Assembly: GCA_023205875.1 (NCBI GenBank)
Contig: CP060761.1
Coordinates: 248,001 to 312,000 of the forward strand
Reading direction: 5' to 3'
Source of the DNA: Chloropicon primus
Lineage: Eukaryota; Chlorophyta; Chloropicophyceae; Chloropicales; Chloropicaceae
DNA length: 64,000 nt
The translations under genes were made by a program, and so were the position numbers. Below are positions 39,945 through 49,064 of the stretch, in pieces. The notes under the pieces were generated by a model. The model ran no database searches. It was not told the origin of the DNA and was given only the letters and a program-made list of their open reading frames with translations. How positions within the stretch are numbered: the first letter of the stretch is position 1; the number at the start of each line of letters is the position of its first letter.

Positions 39945-42900
39945 ATGGGGAGGGAGAAGGGGAAGGGAGCGAGGAGGGGCGTGCAAGGGGCGTCCTCGAG
40001 CAAAGCTGCGAGTCGTCTTGGGGGTCCGGGGACGGATGGCAAAACGTTTGTTGGGTTCGGTGGGTTCTCGGGTTCGGTGGCTTTCGGCCAAAACTCAGCA
40101 GCACCCTTCACACCAGGGAACAACTCTGGAGAGTCCACGGCATCAAGAGGTTACGGGGAGAAGGTAGGGAAGCAGAAGGGAGATGGGTTGCACGGAGGCG
40201 TTGCGGATTTCAGGTTGGACGGGGAGGTCGCCGCGATATTCAAAGGGTTCAAGAAGAGAGAGCCCGTGACCAAGGTGAAGGCCCTGCAAGCGTTCAGGGC
40301 CTACATTGGTGGCGAGGGGGAACACCAGTCAAGCATGGAGGCCGTGCTGGGTGCCTGGTCTTACTACTACCAGCGCTTGATTATCGATAATTCGAGGCAA
40401 GTGAGGCTCGAGGCCGCTGGCGGTCACTTGGAGGTGCTGCGGAAGGTGGGCAAGAAGGACCTGCAAGCCAACCTGCCAAGGTTCCTGGCGCAGTGGCTGC
40501 GGTCCCAGTTCGACGAAAACCGCGAAGTCGCTCGAAGCGTCAAGGAATCGATCACAAAAGTTCTTCCGGAAGCAATTCTCGCCAAAGCTGTCAAGCATTA
40601 TCTTGTTACGGTGCTGGAGAAGCTGTGCAAGGACTTGGCGATTCCCGAGAGCGCGTTTGGCGACTCGGCGCTGGAGAGCAAAGAGGATATCAGGGACAGG
40701 CACGCGAGGGTTCTGGTGACGTCCCTCTACTGCGTGATAAGCTGCATAGAGAGCATTAAAGCCCACGACGAGGAATGGACGCTATCAGAGGGGGAATTGT
40801 CCATACTGAAAGGCATGATCAAAGAGAGCAATTTCGGAAAGTTGCTGCTTGGCTCGAGCAGCGCAAGGGTGAGGGAAGCGTCGTACTATTTTGTGGGCAG
40901 AATCGCTTTGCACTCCAAGAAAATCCTTGGGTCCTGCGCTGCTGATTTAAGCAAGCACGTCGTTGGCTGCTTCAAGGAGAAGGATCCGCAGTGCTACAAA
41001 TCAATTTTTGAGATGATGATCGTGGTGAACAAGGAGGTAGGCACGATGTGGGACGACGTGGACCCAAAGGTCGTCTTTTGGCCCAAACTTCACCAATTTC
41101 TGAGGACCGGCTGCCGGGACAGCGGAGACTTCTCGTACCTGGCGTTGTTGCCTTTGCTGTCCACCATTCCCGCCAACGCCTGGGAAAAATCTCTTGGGGG
41201 GCAAGAAGGTCCGTTTGACCTCCTGTTGCAGACAATAGACCAGTTGCTGCTGGGGATCACCAATTATTTCGGGAAGAGCGATAGATTGGTCGAGGTTGGG
41301 GGCCAGTGCGCTGCGGAGTGCTTGCTTTACGTTTCAATGAATCTCGCCGGATCCTTCGCTCGCGAAGGTGTCCATGATTCTGTTGAAAGCATGGAAAGGT
41401 CTTTCTGGGAGACTTGCATGCGGGACACATTTATCCCCTTCGTCTTCAAGAATTCTTCGGTGTCGGAGCATTCGCAGCTGACTCGATTGGGTCAAGTCGT
41501 TTACAGCAAGCTCTGCACGTCCCTAGCCGCTCGTTCAGGGTCGAGCGAGAAGAGCAAGAGATTCTTGAGTTATTTGACCGGCAGCATGGAAACCTACGCA
41601 CTGAGAGAGTTTTCGGAGGCCTCGAGCGGCGACCTCGAGTCTGTCGCGTTCCTTTCTGATCTAGAGCCTCGCAAGGAAATCGCGGATTCCGTCATCTGTC
41701 CCTTGGCCGCAGCCTTCCTTCGCGACGTAGAGCAGGGTGGCAAAAAATCACTCAGCTACTTGACTTCACTCATGGATGTGTATGGAGAGCACCTGTCAGA
41801 TCAATGCGAAGACTTCCGAGTCAAACTGACAGCTTTCTGTGGCAGAGTGAGCTCTGGCCACGGCGCGAGTCCCGGCATCTGCAGGCTGTTCATGTCCTGG
41901 CTGAAGCGCGATGGGGGTCTTCGAGAGAAGTGGCCTTCCATTCTCAGTGAGCTCAGGGCCACAGAGCCCTTGCAGGTCGTCGGGGCGAGGCTCTTGAGTT
42001 ACATGCAGCCCATGGAGGGAATGTCATGCAGAGAGCTTGACGACTTGGTCGCGTCCTTGGCCGCTGCAGACTTTGCGAAATCGCATCAGGAGCTGGCCCT
42101 AAAGGCATACAAGGCGGTTTTGCTCTCCGTTTCTGACACCTTCATGCCCGTGAGCGACGAAACTGCCGTGCAAGTTCTGCAGGCGTTGGAGATGATGCTC
42201 AGTGGCGCCGCTCGCGGAGTCCAGACTAAGAATTCGAAGGACTTGTTCTCTCTCATTCACGGGGTGCTGAATCGGTCGAAGGTCTTTCCAAAGCGCTTGA
42301 TGAATCACCTCACAGCTCTCGTCTCCTCTGCGATATGTGTGCAAGAGGCTGATGCTTTCTCGAACGTAGCAGCTGAAGGTGGAAAGGAAGGCTCGTTTGC
42401 GGGCCATACGTTTGAACCGTCTTCCCTCAGCTCCTTGGATGGCCTTCAGATGTTTTCGACCTTCCGGACATTTATCACTGATTGGGTGCCTCGGGAAGGG
42501 GAGCTCCCCCCCGAGGACTTTCAGGCTGCTTTTGGAAAAGAAGTGTGCAAGATCATCGACTGTTTCGAGGACGGCATCACCGTTGATCTGCTCAACACTT
42601 TGATCGAGCCGCACCATTCTTGGCCAGTTTGTACGGACCCCAAGACGGGGCGTCTGAAGGGGGACGCTACCGGCTCCAGGAATGGCTATGCGGCCTTCCT
42701 GTTGTCGCTGCTCACGAGCCTCGAGCGTTACGATTCCGTGTCCAGGGTGTCCAGGGAGAACCTGTGGGTCCCTATAGAGTTCATCACAGAATGCACCAGG
42801 AACCACGGCCAAGGAGGGGTGAGCGAGGCAGACGTGTTCAAGTACATCTGCATACTGCAAGAGAACGACCAGGAAGGAGGCAGTATTCTTGACGATATGT

Positions 42901-45098
42901 TTGGAAAGCTGAAAGAGGGCCTCTTCGTGGATCTGGAGAGCGAGGATTTTTCTCGAGTCACGGTGGGCAGTAACAGCACTTTTCGGTGCATGTCCCTGTT
43001 GCTGCACTTTCTTTCTGATTTGTGCCCCGCCCAGCTCCCCGCTCTTTTGGAGAAACACGTGATCAAGGCATCCACGAAATCGTCGTCGTCGTCGGAGCTG
43101 GCATGCCTGAATCTTGTCGTGCTGCTCAAAATTGAGCAAGAGATTCTTCAGAACACCAAAGGTTGCGGTGGAGGCGGTGGCCTACTCGATTCTAGTTTGC
43201 AGGAGGTGACGGACTCGCTGGCGCCTTGCACGCACTTGGCGAGGTCAGGTGTCAGCCTGAACGATTTGCTGGTCGGCGAAGCGCACGCATCGGTGCTGTT
43301 AGCTCAAATCGTGAGCAACGTCTTGGTGTCAGGCAGCCTCGTTGGGGGGCAGGAGGCAGGAAATCTTGGGAACCAAATCCTCGGTCAACACTTTTGTCCG
43401 GCATTGGAGCCCATGATAACGGCAGTGAGCTCGGAAAGTGCTCCGGAGGACGGAATGCAACACAGAGGAAAGATGCTGGTGTATGGGCTGGTGAAGGTTC
43501 AGATGCAAGCCCTCTGGGCAAGTGCATCTGCGGGCCTTCCACCTCCATCAGCGGTTTCCACGGACGTCGTCTTTCAGAACTTGAGAATGTCTTTGACCCG
43601 CCTCGCAGCCTTGTTGGAGGAGGCAGCTGAAAGTGGACTCAACGAGCGCGGGCATGCAGAGTTCCAAATGGCTTTGGATGCCTCCGAAGCGGCCTTGTCT
43701 GTCTTCGCGTTGCTCCTTGACCAGCAAGCCAAGAACGCCAAGGTTCTGAGCATAGACAGGGAAGAGAGGGCTGGCCTTTTGGGAAGCTGCCTGCGAGTTG
43801 TCTTTGCCATCGCAATTATGCAGGTGCACCAAGAAGCCGGAATTCCAATTCTCCCGGCCCTGTCTCGCAGGCGCTGTTTCTTCAAGCCTCTGCTTGGAGT
43901 TATGCGGCACACACCACGGTCAAGCCTTCTCGAGGCTCTCGAAGCTGCCAATTCTTGGAGCGCCTTTGCGGGCAAGGACGGGGTGAAGGTGCTTCTGGCG
44001 GCCTACCTGTCATTCGACGTCCAGTGCAGGCTCAGGCATTGCGTCGGTTACCTTTTGAGCACGAGAACGTACCTGCCCCTGATCGCCTCTCCACAGGAAG
44101 AGGACATCAACAACCTGTACTCGGAGGGCGGTGCGGTTGACATGGTCTCGTACGCCCTTGGGAACCTGGGCATGCTGCCGTCTCTCGCTGCGGTAGTCTT
44201 CCATCCCGAAAGCGCTTCGTCCTCCATTGAGGCTCGGATCAGGTGCTGGGCGATCTTCACGTCCTACCTGAGGACCCTGGGGAGGGATTCCCTCAAGTTC
44301 ATGTGCTCCCTCCTGCGGCACACCGATGTCATAAACGCGCTCCTTTCCGATCTCGTGGGCTACCTGCCCACGCCAGGCAAGAGCGCCAAGAGGGGAAAGG
44401 CGGAAAGAGTCGAGAGCGGAGGAGGCCAGCAGACTCTGACCCTGAGGGACGTGGTGATGAACGTGAAACTCCTGGACGAAGAGGATTACGTGACCCAAGG
44501 CGCGGCCGCGATTTACCGGTCTCTCCTCCACCTCATGCCGTCCAGCGTCTGCTCCTGGTTCACCGAGCTGAAGAACCGGCAGCTGATTTCCAACATCGAA
44601 TCGTACACCTCCGTGAAAGAGACACCCCAGCTCATCGAGCTGGAGCTGGAGAGCATCACCAGCCGGGGCGACTTGGAGGTGGTGGCCCTCCAGAACAAGA
44701 GGGAGGTGGTCACGAGGTACAGGAAGGACGACTCGACCCTGGAGCTGATCATCAAGCTGCCTGGATCTTTCCCGCTGAGGCCGGTGGAGGTGGAGTACAC
44801 CTCCAAGTTCGGGTTCGGCGAGGCGGTGCTGAGAAAGTGGCTGCTCTCCATGCGGGCCTTCCTGCGAAACCAGGACGGCACGATCGACGACGCGATTTAC
44901 CTCTGGTACCAGAACGTCGAGAAGCAGTTCGAGGGCGTTGAGGAGTGCCCGATCTGCTATTCGATCATCCAGACCACGGACCACACCCTGCCCAAGCTCC
45001 GCTGCCGGACTTGCAACAACAAGTTCCACTCCTCCTGCATGTACAAGTGGTTCAGCCAGGGTAAGGCCACGTGCCCGATGTGCCGAACGCTTTGGTGA
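39945..45098 (+). CDS. LTN1: Listerin, ribosome-quality-control E3 ubiquitin ligase
   Basis: A 1717-residue single-exon gene. Listerin binds 60S subunits carrying stalled nascent chains and ubiquitinates the chain. The N-terminus has KGKGARRGVQGASSSKAASR then TFVGFGGFSGSVAFG, like the conserved N-terminal block of Listerins. A long HEAT/ARM solenoid fills the middle. The end has an RWD-like segment (LIIKLPGSFPLRPVEVEY) followed by a C-terminal RING: CPICYSIIQTTDHTLPKLRC, TCNNKFHSSCMYKWF and CPMCRTLW at the extreme C-terminus, exactly the Listerin arrangement. The length is typical (1560-1770). Acts in the cytosol. Confidence 0.95.
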   Translation: MGREKGKGARRGVQGASSSKAASRLGGPGTDGKTFVGFGGFSGSVAFGQNSAAPFTPGNNSGESTASRGYGEKVGKQKGDGLHGGVADFRLDGEVAAIFKGFKKREPVTKVKALQAFRAYIGGEGEHQSSMEAVLGAWSYYYQRLIIDNSRQVRLEAAGGHLEVLRKVGKKDLQANLPRFLAQWLRSQFDENREVARSVKESITKVLPEAILAKAVKHYLVTVLEKLCKDLAIPESAFGDSALESKEDIRDRHARVLVTSLYCVISCIESIKAHDEEWTLSEGELSILKGMIKESNFGKLLLGSSSARVREASYYFVGRIALHSKKILGSCAADLSKHVVGCFKEKDPQCYKSIFEMMIVVNKEVGTMWDDVDPKVVFWPKLHQFLRTGCRDSGDFSYLALLPLLSTIPANAWEKSLGGQEGPFDLLLQTIDQLLLGITNYFGKSDRLVEVGGQCAAECLLYVSMNLAGSFAREGVHDSVESMERSFWETCMRDTFIPFVFKNSSVSEHSQLTRLGQVVYSKLCTSLAARSGSSEKSKRFLSYLTGSMETYALREFSEASSGDLESVAFLSDLEPRKEIADSVICPLAAAFLRDVEQGGKKSLSYLTSLMDVYGEHLSDQCEDFRVKLTAFCGRVSSGHGASPGICRLFMSWLKRDGGLREKWPSILSELRATEPLQVVGARLLSYMQPMEGMSCRELDDLVASLAAADFAKSHQELALKAYKAVLLSVSDTFMPVSDETAVQVLQALEMMLSGAARGVQTKNSKDLFSLIHGVLNRSKVFPKRLMNHLTALVSSAICVQEADAFSNVAAEGGKEGSFAGHTFEPSSLSSLDGLQMFSTFRTFITDWVPREGELPPEDFQAAFGKEVCKIIDCFEDGITVDLLNTLIEPHHSWPVCTDPKTGRLKGDATGSRNGYAAFLLSLLTSLERYDSVSRVSRENLWVPIEFITECTRNHGQGGVSEADVFKYICILQENDQEGGSILDDMFGKLKEGLFVDLESEDFSRVTVGSNSTFRCMSLLLHFLSDLCPAQLPALLEKHVIKASTKSSSSSELACLNLVVLLKIEQEILQNTKGCGGGGGLLDSSLQEVTDSLAPCTHLARSGVSLNDLLVGEAHASVLLAQIVSNVLVSGSLVGGQEAGNLGNQILGQHFCPALEPMITAVSSESAPEDGMQHRGKMLVYGLVKVQMQALWASASAGLPPPSAVSTDVVFQNLRMSLTRLAALLEEAAESGLNERGHAEFQMALDASEAALSVFALLLDQQAKNAKVLSIDREERAGLLGSCLRVVFAIAIMQVHQEAGIPILPALSRRRCFFKPLLGVMRHTPRSSLLEALEAANSWSAFAGKDGVKVLLAAYLSFDVQCRLRHCVGYLLSTRTYLPLIASPQEEDINNLYSEGGAVDMVSYALGNLGMLPSLAAVVFHPESASSSIEARIRCWAIFTSYLRTLGRDSLKFMCSLLRHTDVINALLSDLVGYLPTPGKSAKRGKAERVESGGGQQTLTLRDVVMNVKLLDEEDYVTQGAAAIYRSLLHLMPSSVCSWFTELKNRQLISNIESYTSVKETPQLIELELESITSRGDLEVVALQNKREVVTRYRKDDSTLELIIKLPGSFPLRPVEVEYTSKFGFGEAVLRKWLLSMRAFLRNQDGTIDDAIYLWYQNVEKQFEGVEECPICYSIIQTTDHTLPKLRCRTCNNKFHSSCMYKWFSQGKATCPMCRTLW

Positions 45099-45207
45099 GA
45101 TGCGAAAACGCCGTTATTAGAAGAACAAAACATATATATTCATAAAATTACACAGTTGTTTCGTTTTTTATTTTTTTTGGGGGGGGACACGCTTCTCTTG
45201 TTGTGCT

Positions 45208-46347
45208 TCAGTCTTGCTGGTCGTCCCCGACCTCGGCCTTGACCAGGTCCAGGTCCAGGTCCAGGCCCAGATCCACCTTGTCCTGGTCACGGCGGTGCTG
45301 CTCCTGCTCCTGCCTGTACAGCTCGGCCTTTCGCATCGCCATCTTCACCCTCGGGTTGGACTCGAGCTTGGAGCTGTCGTCCTCCCTCTCGGCCTTCGCG
45401 TTGACGGCCGAGAAGAACGCGGAGAGCTTCGCCTCCTTCCCGGTCTCCTCCTGCCCCCCCCTCGCCATCACCGCCGTCGAGGTCGACGGGGTTCGGCTCA
45501 TTTGGCCCCGGATGCCGGGAATCCTCACCATGAGCTGCTGCTTCATCAGGTTGTACGTGTTGTACTTTTGGATCAGCCAATCCATTTTGGTGGCCCTCAC
45601 GTCCGAGAGGTTGGGCTTGCGGCCGTGCTCCGAGAGGAACTGGGAGACCCAGGGCTCGATCTCCTTCTCGAGTATCCGAAAGTCGTGCAGCATGGTCTTG
45701 TACCTCGCCACCATGGCCTTCTTCTGGTGGTCCGCCTCCCCGCCTCCGCCGGAGGTGGTGGTGGGGGCGAGGGAGGCCACCGAGGGCGGGGGGGGTCCGG
45801 CTTTCCTGGTGGCCTCCTGGGCCTGGACGATCTTGTCCACCGACTGCAGGACCCTCGCCGCCGTGTGCCTCCTCCTCTGGCTCCGGCTCATCTTCTCCCT
45901 CGTGTCCTTGGAGTGGCTCGACCCCCTCCTCGACTCCCGGATCCTTTCCTTGTGCCCCTCGCTCAGCCTCTTGCCCTTGTTCCACGGCTCGATGCCGGAC
46001 CTCCCCTTGGACACCTTGGACGCGTAAGAAGCGTCGTCCTTCCAGCGCTTCTTCATGGCCTCCGAGATGCGCCTCCTTCGCTTCGCCTCCGCCTCTGACA
46101 CCACAGGAGGAGGAGGAGGCGGTGGAGGAGACGACGAAGGCGAAGCTGCGGAGCGGGAGGAACGCTCCTGTGGCGTCGGCTCTCCCACATTTGTTGTCGT
46201 TGTCGTCGTCGTCGGGTTCGTCGCTGGGCAGCCGAGGACCATCGTGCCGCGGGGGTGGTGTGCTGGTCCTCTCCTCCGTCGGAGCGACACGGCGGTCCTC
46301 CCGGAGGTGCTCGGGGACCCGACGACCAAGCTCCCCAGGCTTCTCAT
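45208..46347 (-). CDS. plastid-type NUMOD3-motif protein
   Basis: A 379-residue protein of a plant/algal family with nuclease-associated modules. The N-terminus (MRSLGSLVVGSPSTSGRTAVS) is transit-like. After a Thr/Pro/Ser linker come NUMOD3-like motifs RRRISEAMKKRW, EPWNKGKRLSEGHKERI and HSKDTREKMSRSQRRRH, which bind DNA in homing endonucleases. The C-terminal half has MLHDFRILEKEIEPWVSQF and GRKPNLSDVRATKMDWLIQK, a block seen in plant chloroplast relatives. No nuclease domain is present, so it is probably a domesticated nucleic-acid-binding protein. The ATG at 46347 is the first in a frame open to a GTG at 46401. The 109-base gap to Listerin is tail-to-tail. Confidence 0.75.
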   Translation of the reverse strand: MRSLGSLVVGSPSTSGRTAVSLRRRRGPAHHPRGTMVLGCPATNPTTTTTTTNVGEPTPQERSSRSAASPSSSPPPPPPPPVVSEAEAKRRRRISEAMKKRWKDDASYASKVSKGRSGIEPWNKGKRLSEGHKERIRESRRGSSHSKDTREKMSRSQRRRHTAARVLQSVDKIVQAQEATRKAGPPPPSVASLAPTTTSGGGGEADHQKKAMVARYKTMLHDFRILEKEIEPWVSQFLSEHGRKPNLSDVRATKMDWLIQKYNTYNLMKQQLMVRIPGIRGQMSRTPSTSTAVMARGGQEETGKEAKLSAFFSAVNAKAEREDDSSKLESNPRVKMAMRKAELYRQEQEQHRRDQDKVDLGLDLDLDLVKAEVGDDQQD

Positions 46348-47220
46348 CGCCAGCCGGTTCCTTGACTCCGAAAAACTCAACGACGCCGTTCCACCCGCCA
46401 CCCGGTGCCCGTGAACAACAACATCATCACCATCACCATCATCATCATCGAGTTGGAAGGTCTATCCTCATCCCCACATCATTCGTCCTCAAATCCTCCA
46501 CAGGACGCCAATCCCTCGAAGTGAGGGCTTAAAAGAAAGATCGGGAGACGAGTAATCTTCCTGATGAGCCGTTCTGTTCGCGAAAGAAAACACCCTCCAG
46601 CCCGTCCCTTGCGTCGCGGCTTCCCAAGGTGAGTTTGATCCCTCGCCTCCCAGGAGCTCCTCGACTTTCTCGTGCTCAAAAATTCGATACGAGTCGTTAG
46701 CTTATGCGTTGATTCATACACATATGGGGTACGTCTATGGAAGAACAAAATCTGAGCGGCTCAGCTTGGCCCTCCACCCGAGAGGAGATAAGGTTTTCGG
46801 TGTTCTTCTCATGACGTTTATTTAACATAAAAAAATCCACTTCTCGTCAAAGTATTTCTTGTGGAGGTATTGTTGTACTGGAGGAGATTTTGGAGGGCCA
46901 GGAGTGGCCGACGGACGGCAAGGAGATCACAGAGCAGCCAGGACGTCGACCGGTGGATAGAGGTGAGTGTTTCTTGAAGAAAATAGTGGATCACGGGGCA
47001 CGACACGTCGAGGAGGAACCTCGCGGATGGAACCTTCGTCTCGTTCTCTCTCGTTTGACTCCTCCCTCGCCCGAAACGGACGACATCATCCCTCCCTCTC
47101 GTGAAGCTGTTGTGGTGAACTAAAGCCAAATTGCCATCCATACAATCTCATCTCATGTCATCTCTCTTGTTCGCCAACCAGCAGGGTCTTCAGCAGCAGC
47201 AGCAGCAGGAAGTGTTCACG
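46348..47220. other. divergent region with ATPC leader and probable 5' UTR intron
   Basis: Holds CAT repeats (46420-46449), a weak minus motif copy (about 46505-46550) and a probable ATPC leader exon with donor GATAGAG/GTGAGTG at 46966 and acceptor AACCAGCAG at 47186, making a 5' UTR intron of about 220 nt. No other gene is seen. Confidence 0.45.
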
Positions 47221-48306
47221 ATGCAAGCGATTGGAGGCAAGAGAGCGAGGTTCGTGAGGGGTGGACAGGTGGTGGCGAGTCCAGCGCCTGGTGCGAGGAG
47301 GCAGCAGAGGGCCGGGAGGCTGGCGTGCAACGCGTCCTTGAAGGACATTAGGGACAGGATCGGGTCGGTGAAGAACACGCAGAAGATCACGGACGCGATG
47401 AAGCTGGTGGCTGCGGCCAAGGTGAGGAGGGCCCAGGACGCCGTGATCCAGGGAAGGCCCTTCGCGTCCAAGCTCGTGGACATGCTCTACGGGGTCAACA
47501 CCAGGCTGAGGAACGAGGCGGAGGTGGACTCCCCCTTGCTGGACGTCAAGCCCGTGGAGAAGGTCCTGATCGTGTCCTTCACCGGGGACAGGGGCCTCTG
47601 CGGGGGGTTCAACAACTTCATCATGAAGAGGACCGAGCAGCGCGTCGCGGAGCTCAGGGCGAGCGGCGTCGAGGCCGAGCTCCTCATGGTCGGAAAGAAG
47701 GGCGGGCAGTACTTTGGCAGGCGCGAGGACCAGTACGAGGTCGTGAGATCCTTCGAGACCGGGCAGAAGCCCACCGTGAAGGAGAGCCAGGCCATCGCGG
47801 ACGTGATCTACTCCAAGTTCGTCGGCGGGGAGGTCCAGAAGGTCGAGCTGATCTACACCAAGTTCGTCTCCCTCATCTCTAGTGACCCAATCGTGCAGAC
47901 CCTGCTCCCAATGACCCCGGAGGGGGAGGTGTGCGACATCGAGGGCAACTGCATCGACGCCGCGGACGACGAGCTGTTCAAGCTCACCACCAAGGAGGGA
48001 GAGCTCGCGGTGGAGAGGGAGTCCACCAACATTTCTGACGGGGAGGGTTTTGACGAGCTGCTCATTTTCGAGCAGGAGCCGCAGCAGATTCTCGACGCCC
48101 TCTTGCCCCTCTACATGAACGGAACCGTCCTCAGGGCCCTCCAGGAGTCCCTCGCCAGCGAGCTCGCGGCCAGGATGAACGCCATGAACAGTGCCAGCGA
48201 CAACGCCAAGGAGTTGAAGAAGAACTTGACTCTCCTCTACAACAGGGGAAGGCAGGCGAAGATCACGGGAGAGATCATCGAGATTGTGGCGGGAAGCTCC
48301 GTCTAG
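47221..48306 (+). CDS. ATPC: chloroplast ATP synthase gamma subunit
   Basis: The central rotor shaft of the thylakoid CF1Fo ATP synthase, nucleus-encoded. From the ATG at 47221 there are 361 residues with a transit peptide of about 38 residues (MQAIGGKRARFVRGGQ... to LACNA). The mature start is SLKDIRDRIGSVKNTQKIT and the C-terminus is SELAARMNAMNSASDNAKEL. The loop EVCDIEGNCIDAADDE (Cys near 238 and 244) is the thioredoxin-controlled disulfide of green-lineage enzymes, absent from red-type plastids, so activity should be light/redox regulated. An upstream in-frame ATG at 47155 would add MSSLLFANQQG; it is probably inside a 5' UTR intron. Confidence 0.97.
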   Translation: MQAIGGKRARFVRGGQVVASPAPGARRQQRAGRLACNASLKDIRDRIGSVKNTQKITDAMKLVAAAKVRRAQDAVIQGRPFASKLVDMLYGVNTRLRNEAEVDSPLLDVKPVEKVLIVSFTGDRGLCGGFNNFIMKRTEQRVAELRASGVEAELLMVGKKGGQYFGRREDQYEVVRSFETGQKPTVKESQAIADVIYSKFVGGEVQKVELIYTKFVSLISSDPIVQTLLPMTPEGEVCDIEGNCIDAADDELFKLTTKEGELAVERESTNISDGEGFDELLIFEQEPQQILDALLPLYMNGTVLRALQESLASELAARMNAMNSASDNAKELKKNLTLLYNRGRQAKITGEIIEIVAGSSV

Positions 48307-49064
48307 AGCTGCGCTTTTCGGCGATGCGATAGCAGGGCGCCCCGTTTCATATTTTTTTTCGGTCTTTGGTGGCGGGACGGCAAACAAGGAGGCCTCGCTC
48401 GGGAATGATTTTTGCATTAAAGGATGGAATAACAACAACAGCAAAAACAGTGTTAACGTTAGAAAGTACAGAAAGCAACACAACCACCACCACTACCACT
48501 ATCACCAGCAGCAGCACCAGGAAGCTTTACCGAGCAACGCGCCTCGCACTCGCAGGCCTTGACCTCCTCCTGAAAAACACCAGCAGCAGCGTCTCCACCC
48601 CCCTCGTCTCTCGTCTCTCTCCTCTCTCTCTCTCTCCTGCTGCATCTCCGATGCAGTCCAGAGGAAGAAGGGGACGGTGAGGAAGCTCCCTGGACCGTTG
48701 ATGGACTCACCTCTCTCCCCTCCACCACCGCCATCACCATCATCACCATCGCCATCATCACCGCCATCGTCATCATCCAACGATCTCGCCTCTTATCCTT
48801 TTTTCTGGCCGCAATTCCCCAGCAGCGAGGCGAGGTGCAGGAGAGAGGTGAGTCTTGGCGATGCGACTGGCGTAAGGGGGTGAGGACGGAGGAAGAGGCG
48901 AAGACGTGGAATAAGATTCGATTCTACGCGTCTTCCTCTTTCGATGGACTCCTCCCTCGACGCATTTGGCCAAGGAATTGGAACAAAACTGACACGAGTA
49001 TGCTCGTCCACCCAGGAGCTCGCCTTGGGCATCACCACCACCACCGCCACCGAGAAGCCTCGTC
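48307..49064. other. intergenic region with CAA, CAC and CAT triplet repeats
   Basis: ATPC 3' UTR, then CAC/CAG/CAT trinucleotide tracts (48480-48520, 48735-48780), a CT run (48612-48637) and the recurrent motif at 48928-48953. Short minus-strand frames here are Met/Val and Glu/Arg low-complexity and are not called. Confidence 0.5.
48928..48953 (+). promoter_or_regulatory. recurrent upstream motif, valyl-tRNA synthetase copy
   Basis: GCGTCTTC immediately followed by CTCTTTCGATGGACTCC, about 112-137 bases upstream of the synthetase ATG. Confidence 0.45.

Noticed and set aside
48459-48780. Minus-strand frames rich in Met, Val, Glu and Arg
   Set aside because: They are translations of CAT, CAC and CT repeats with no conserved features.
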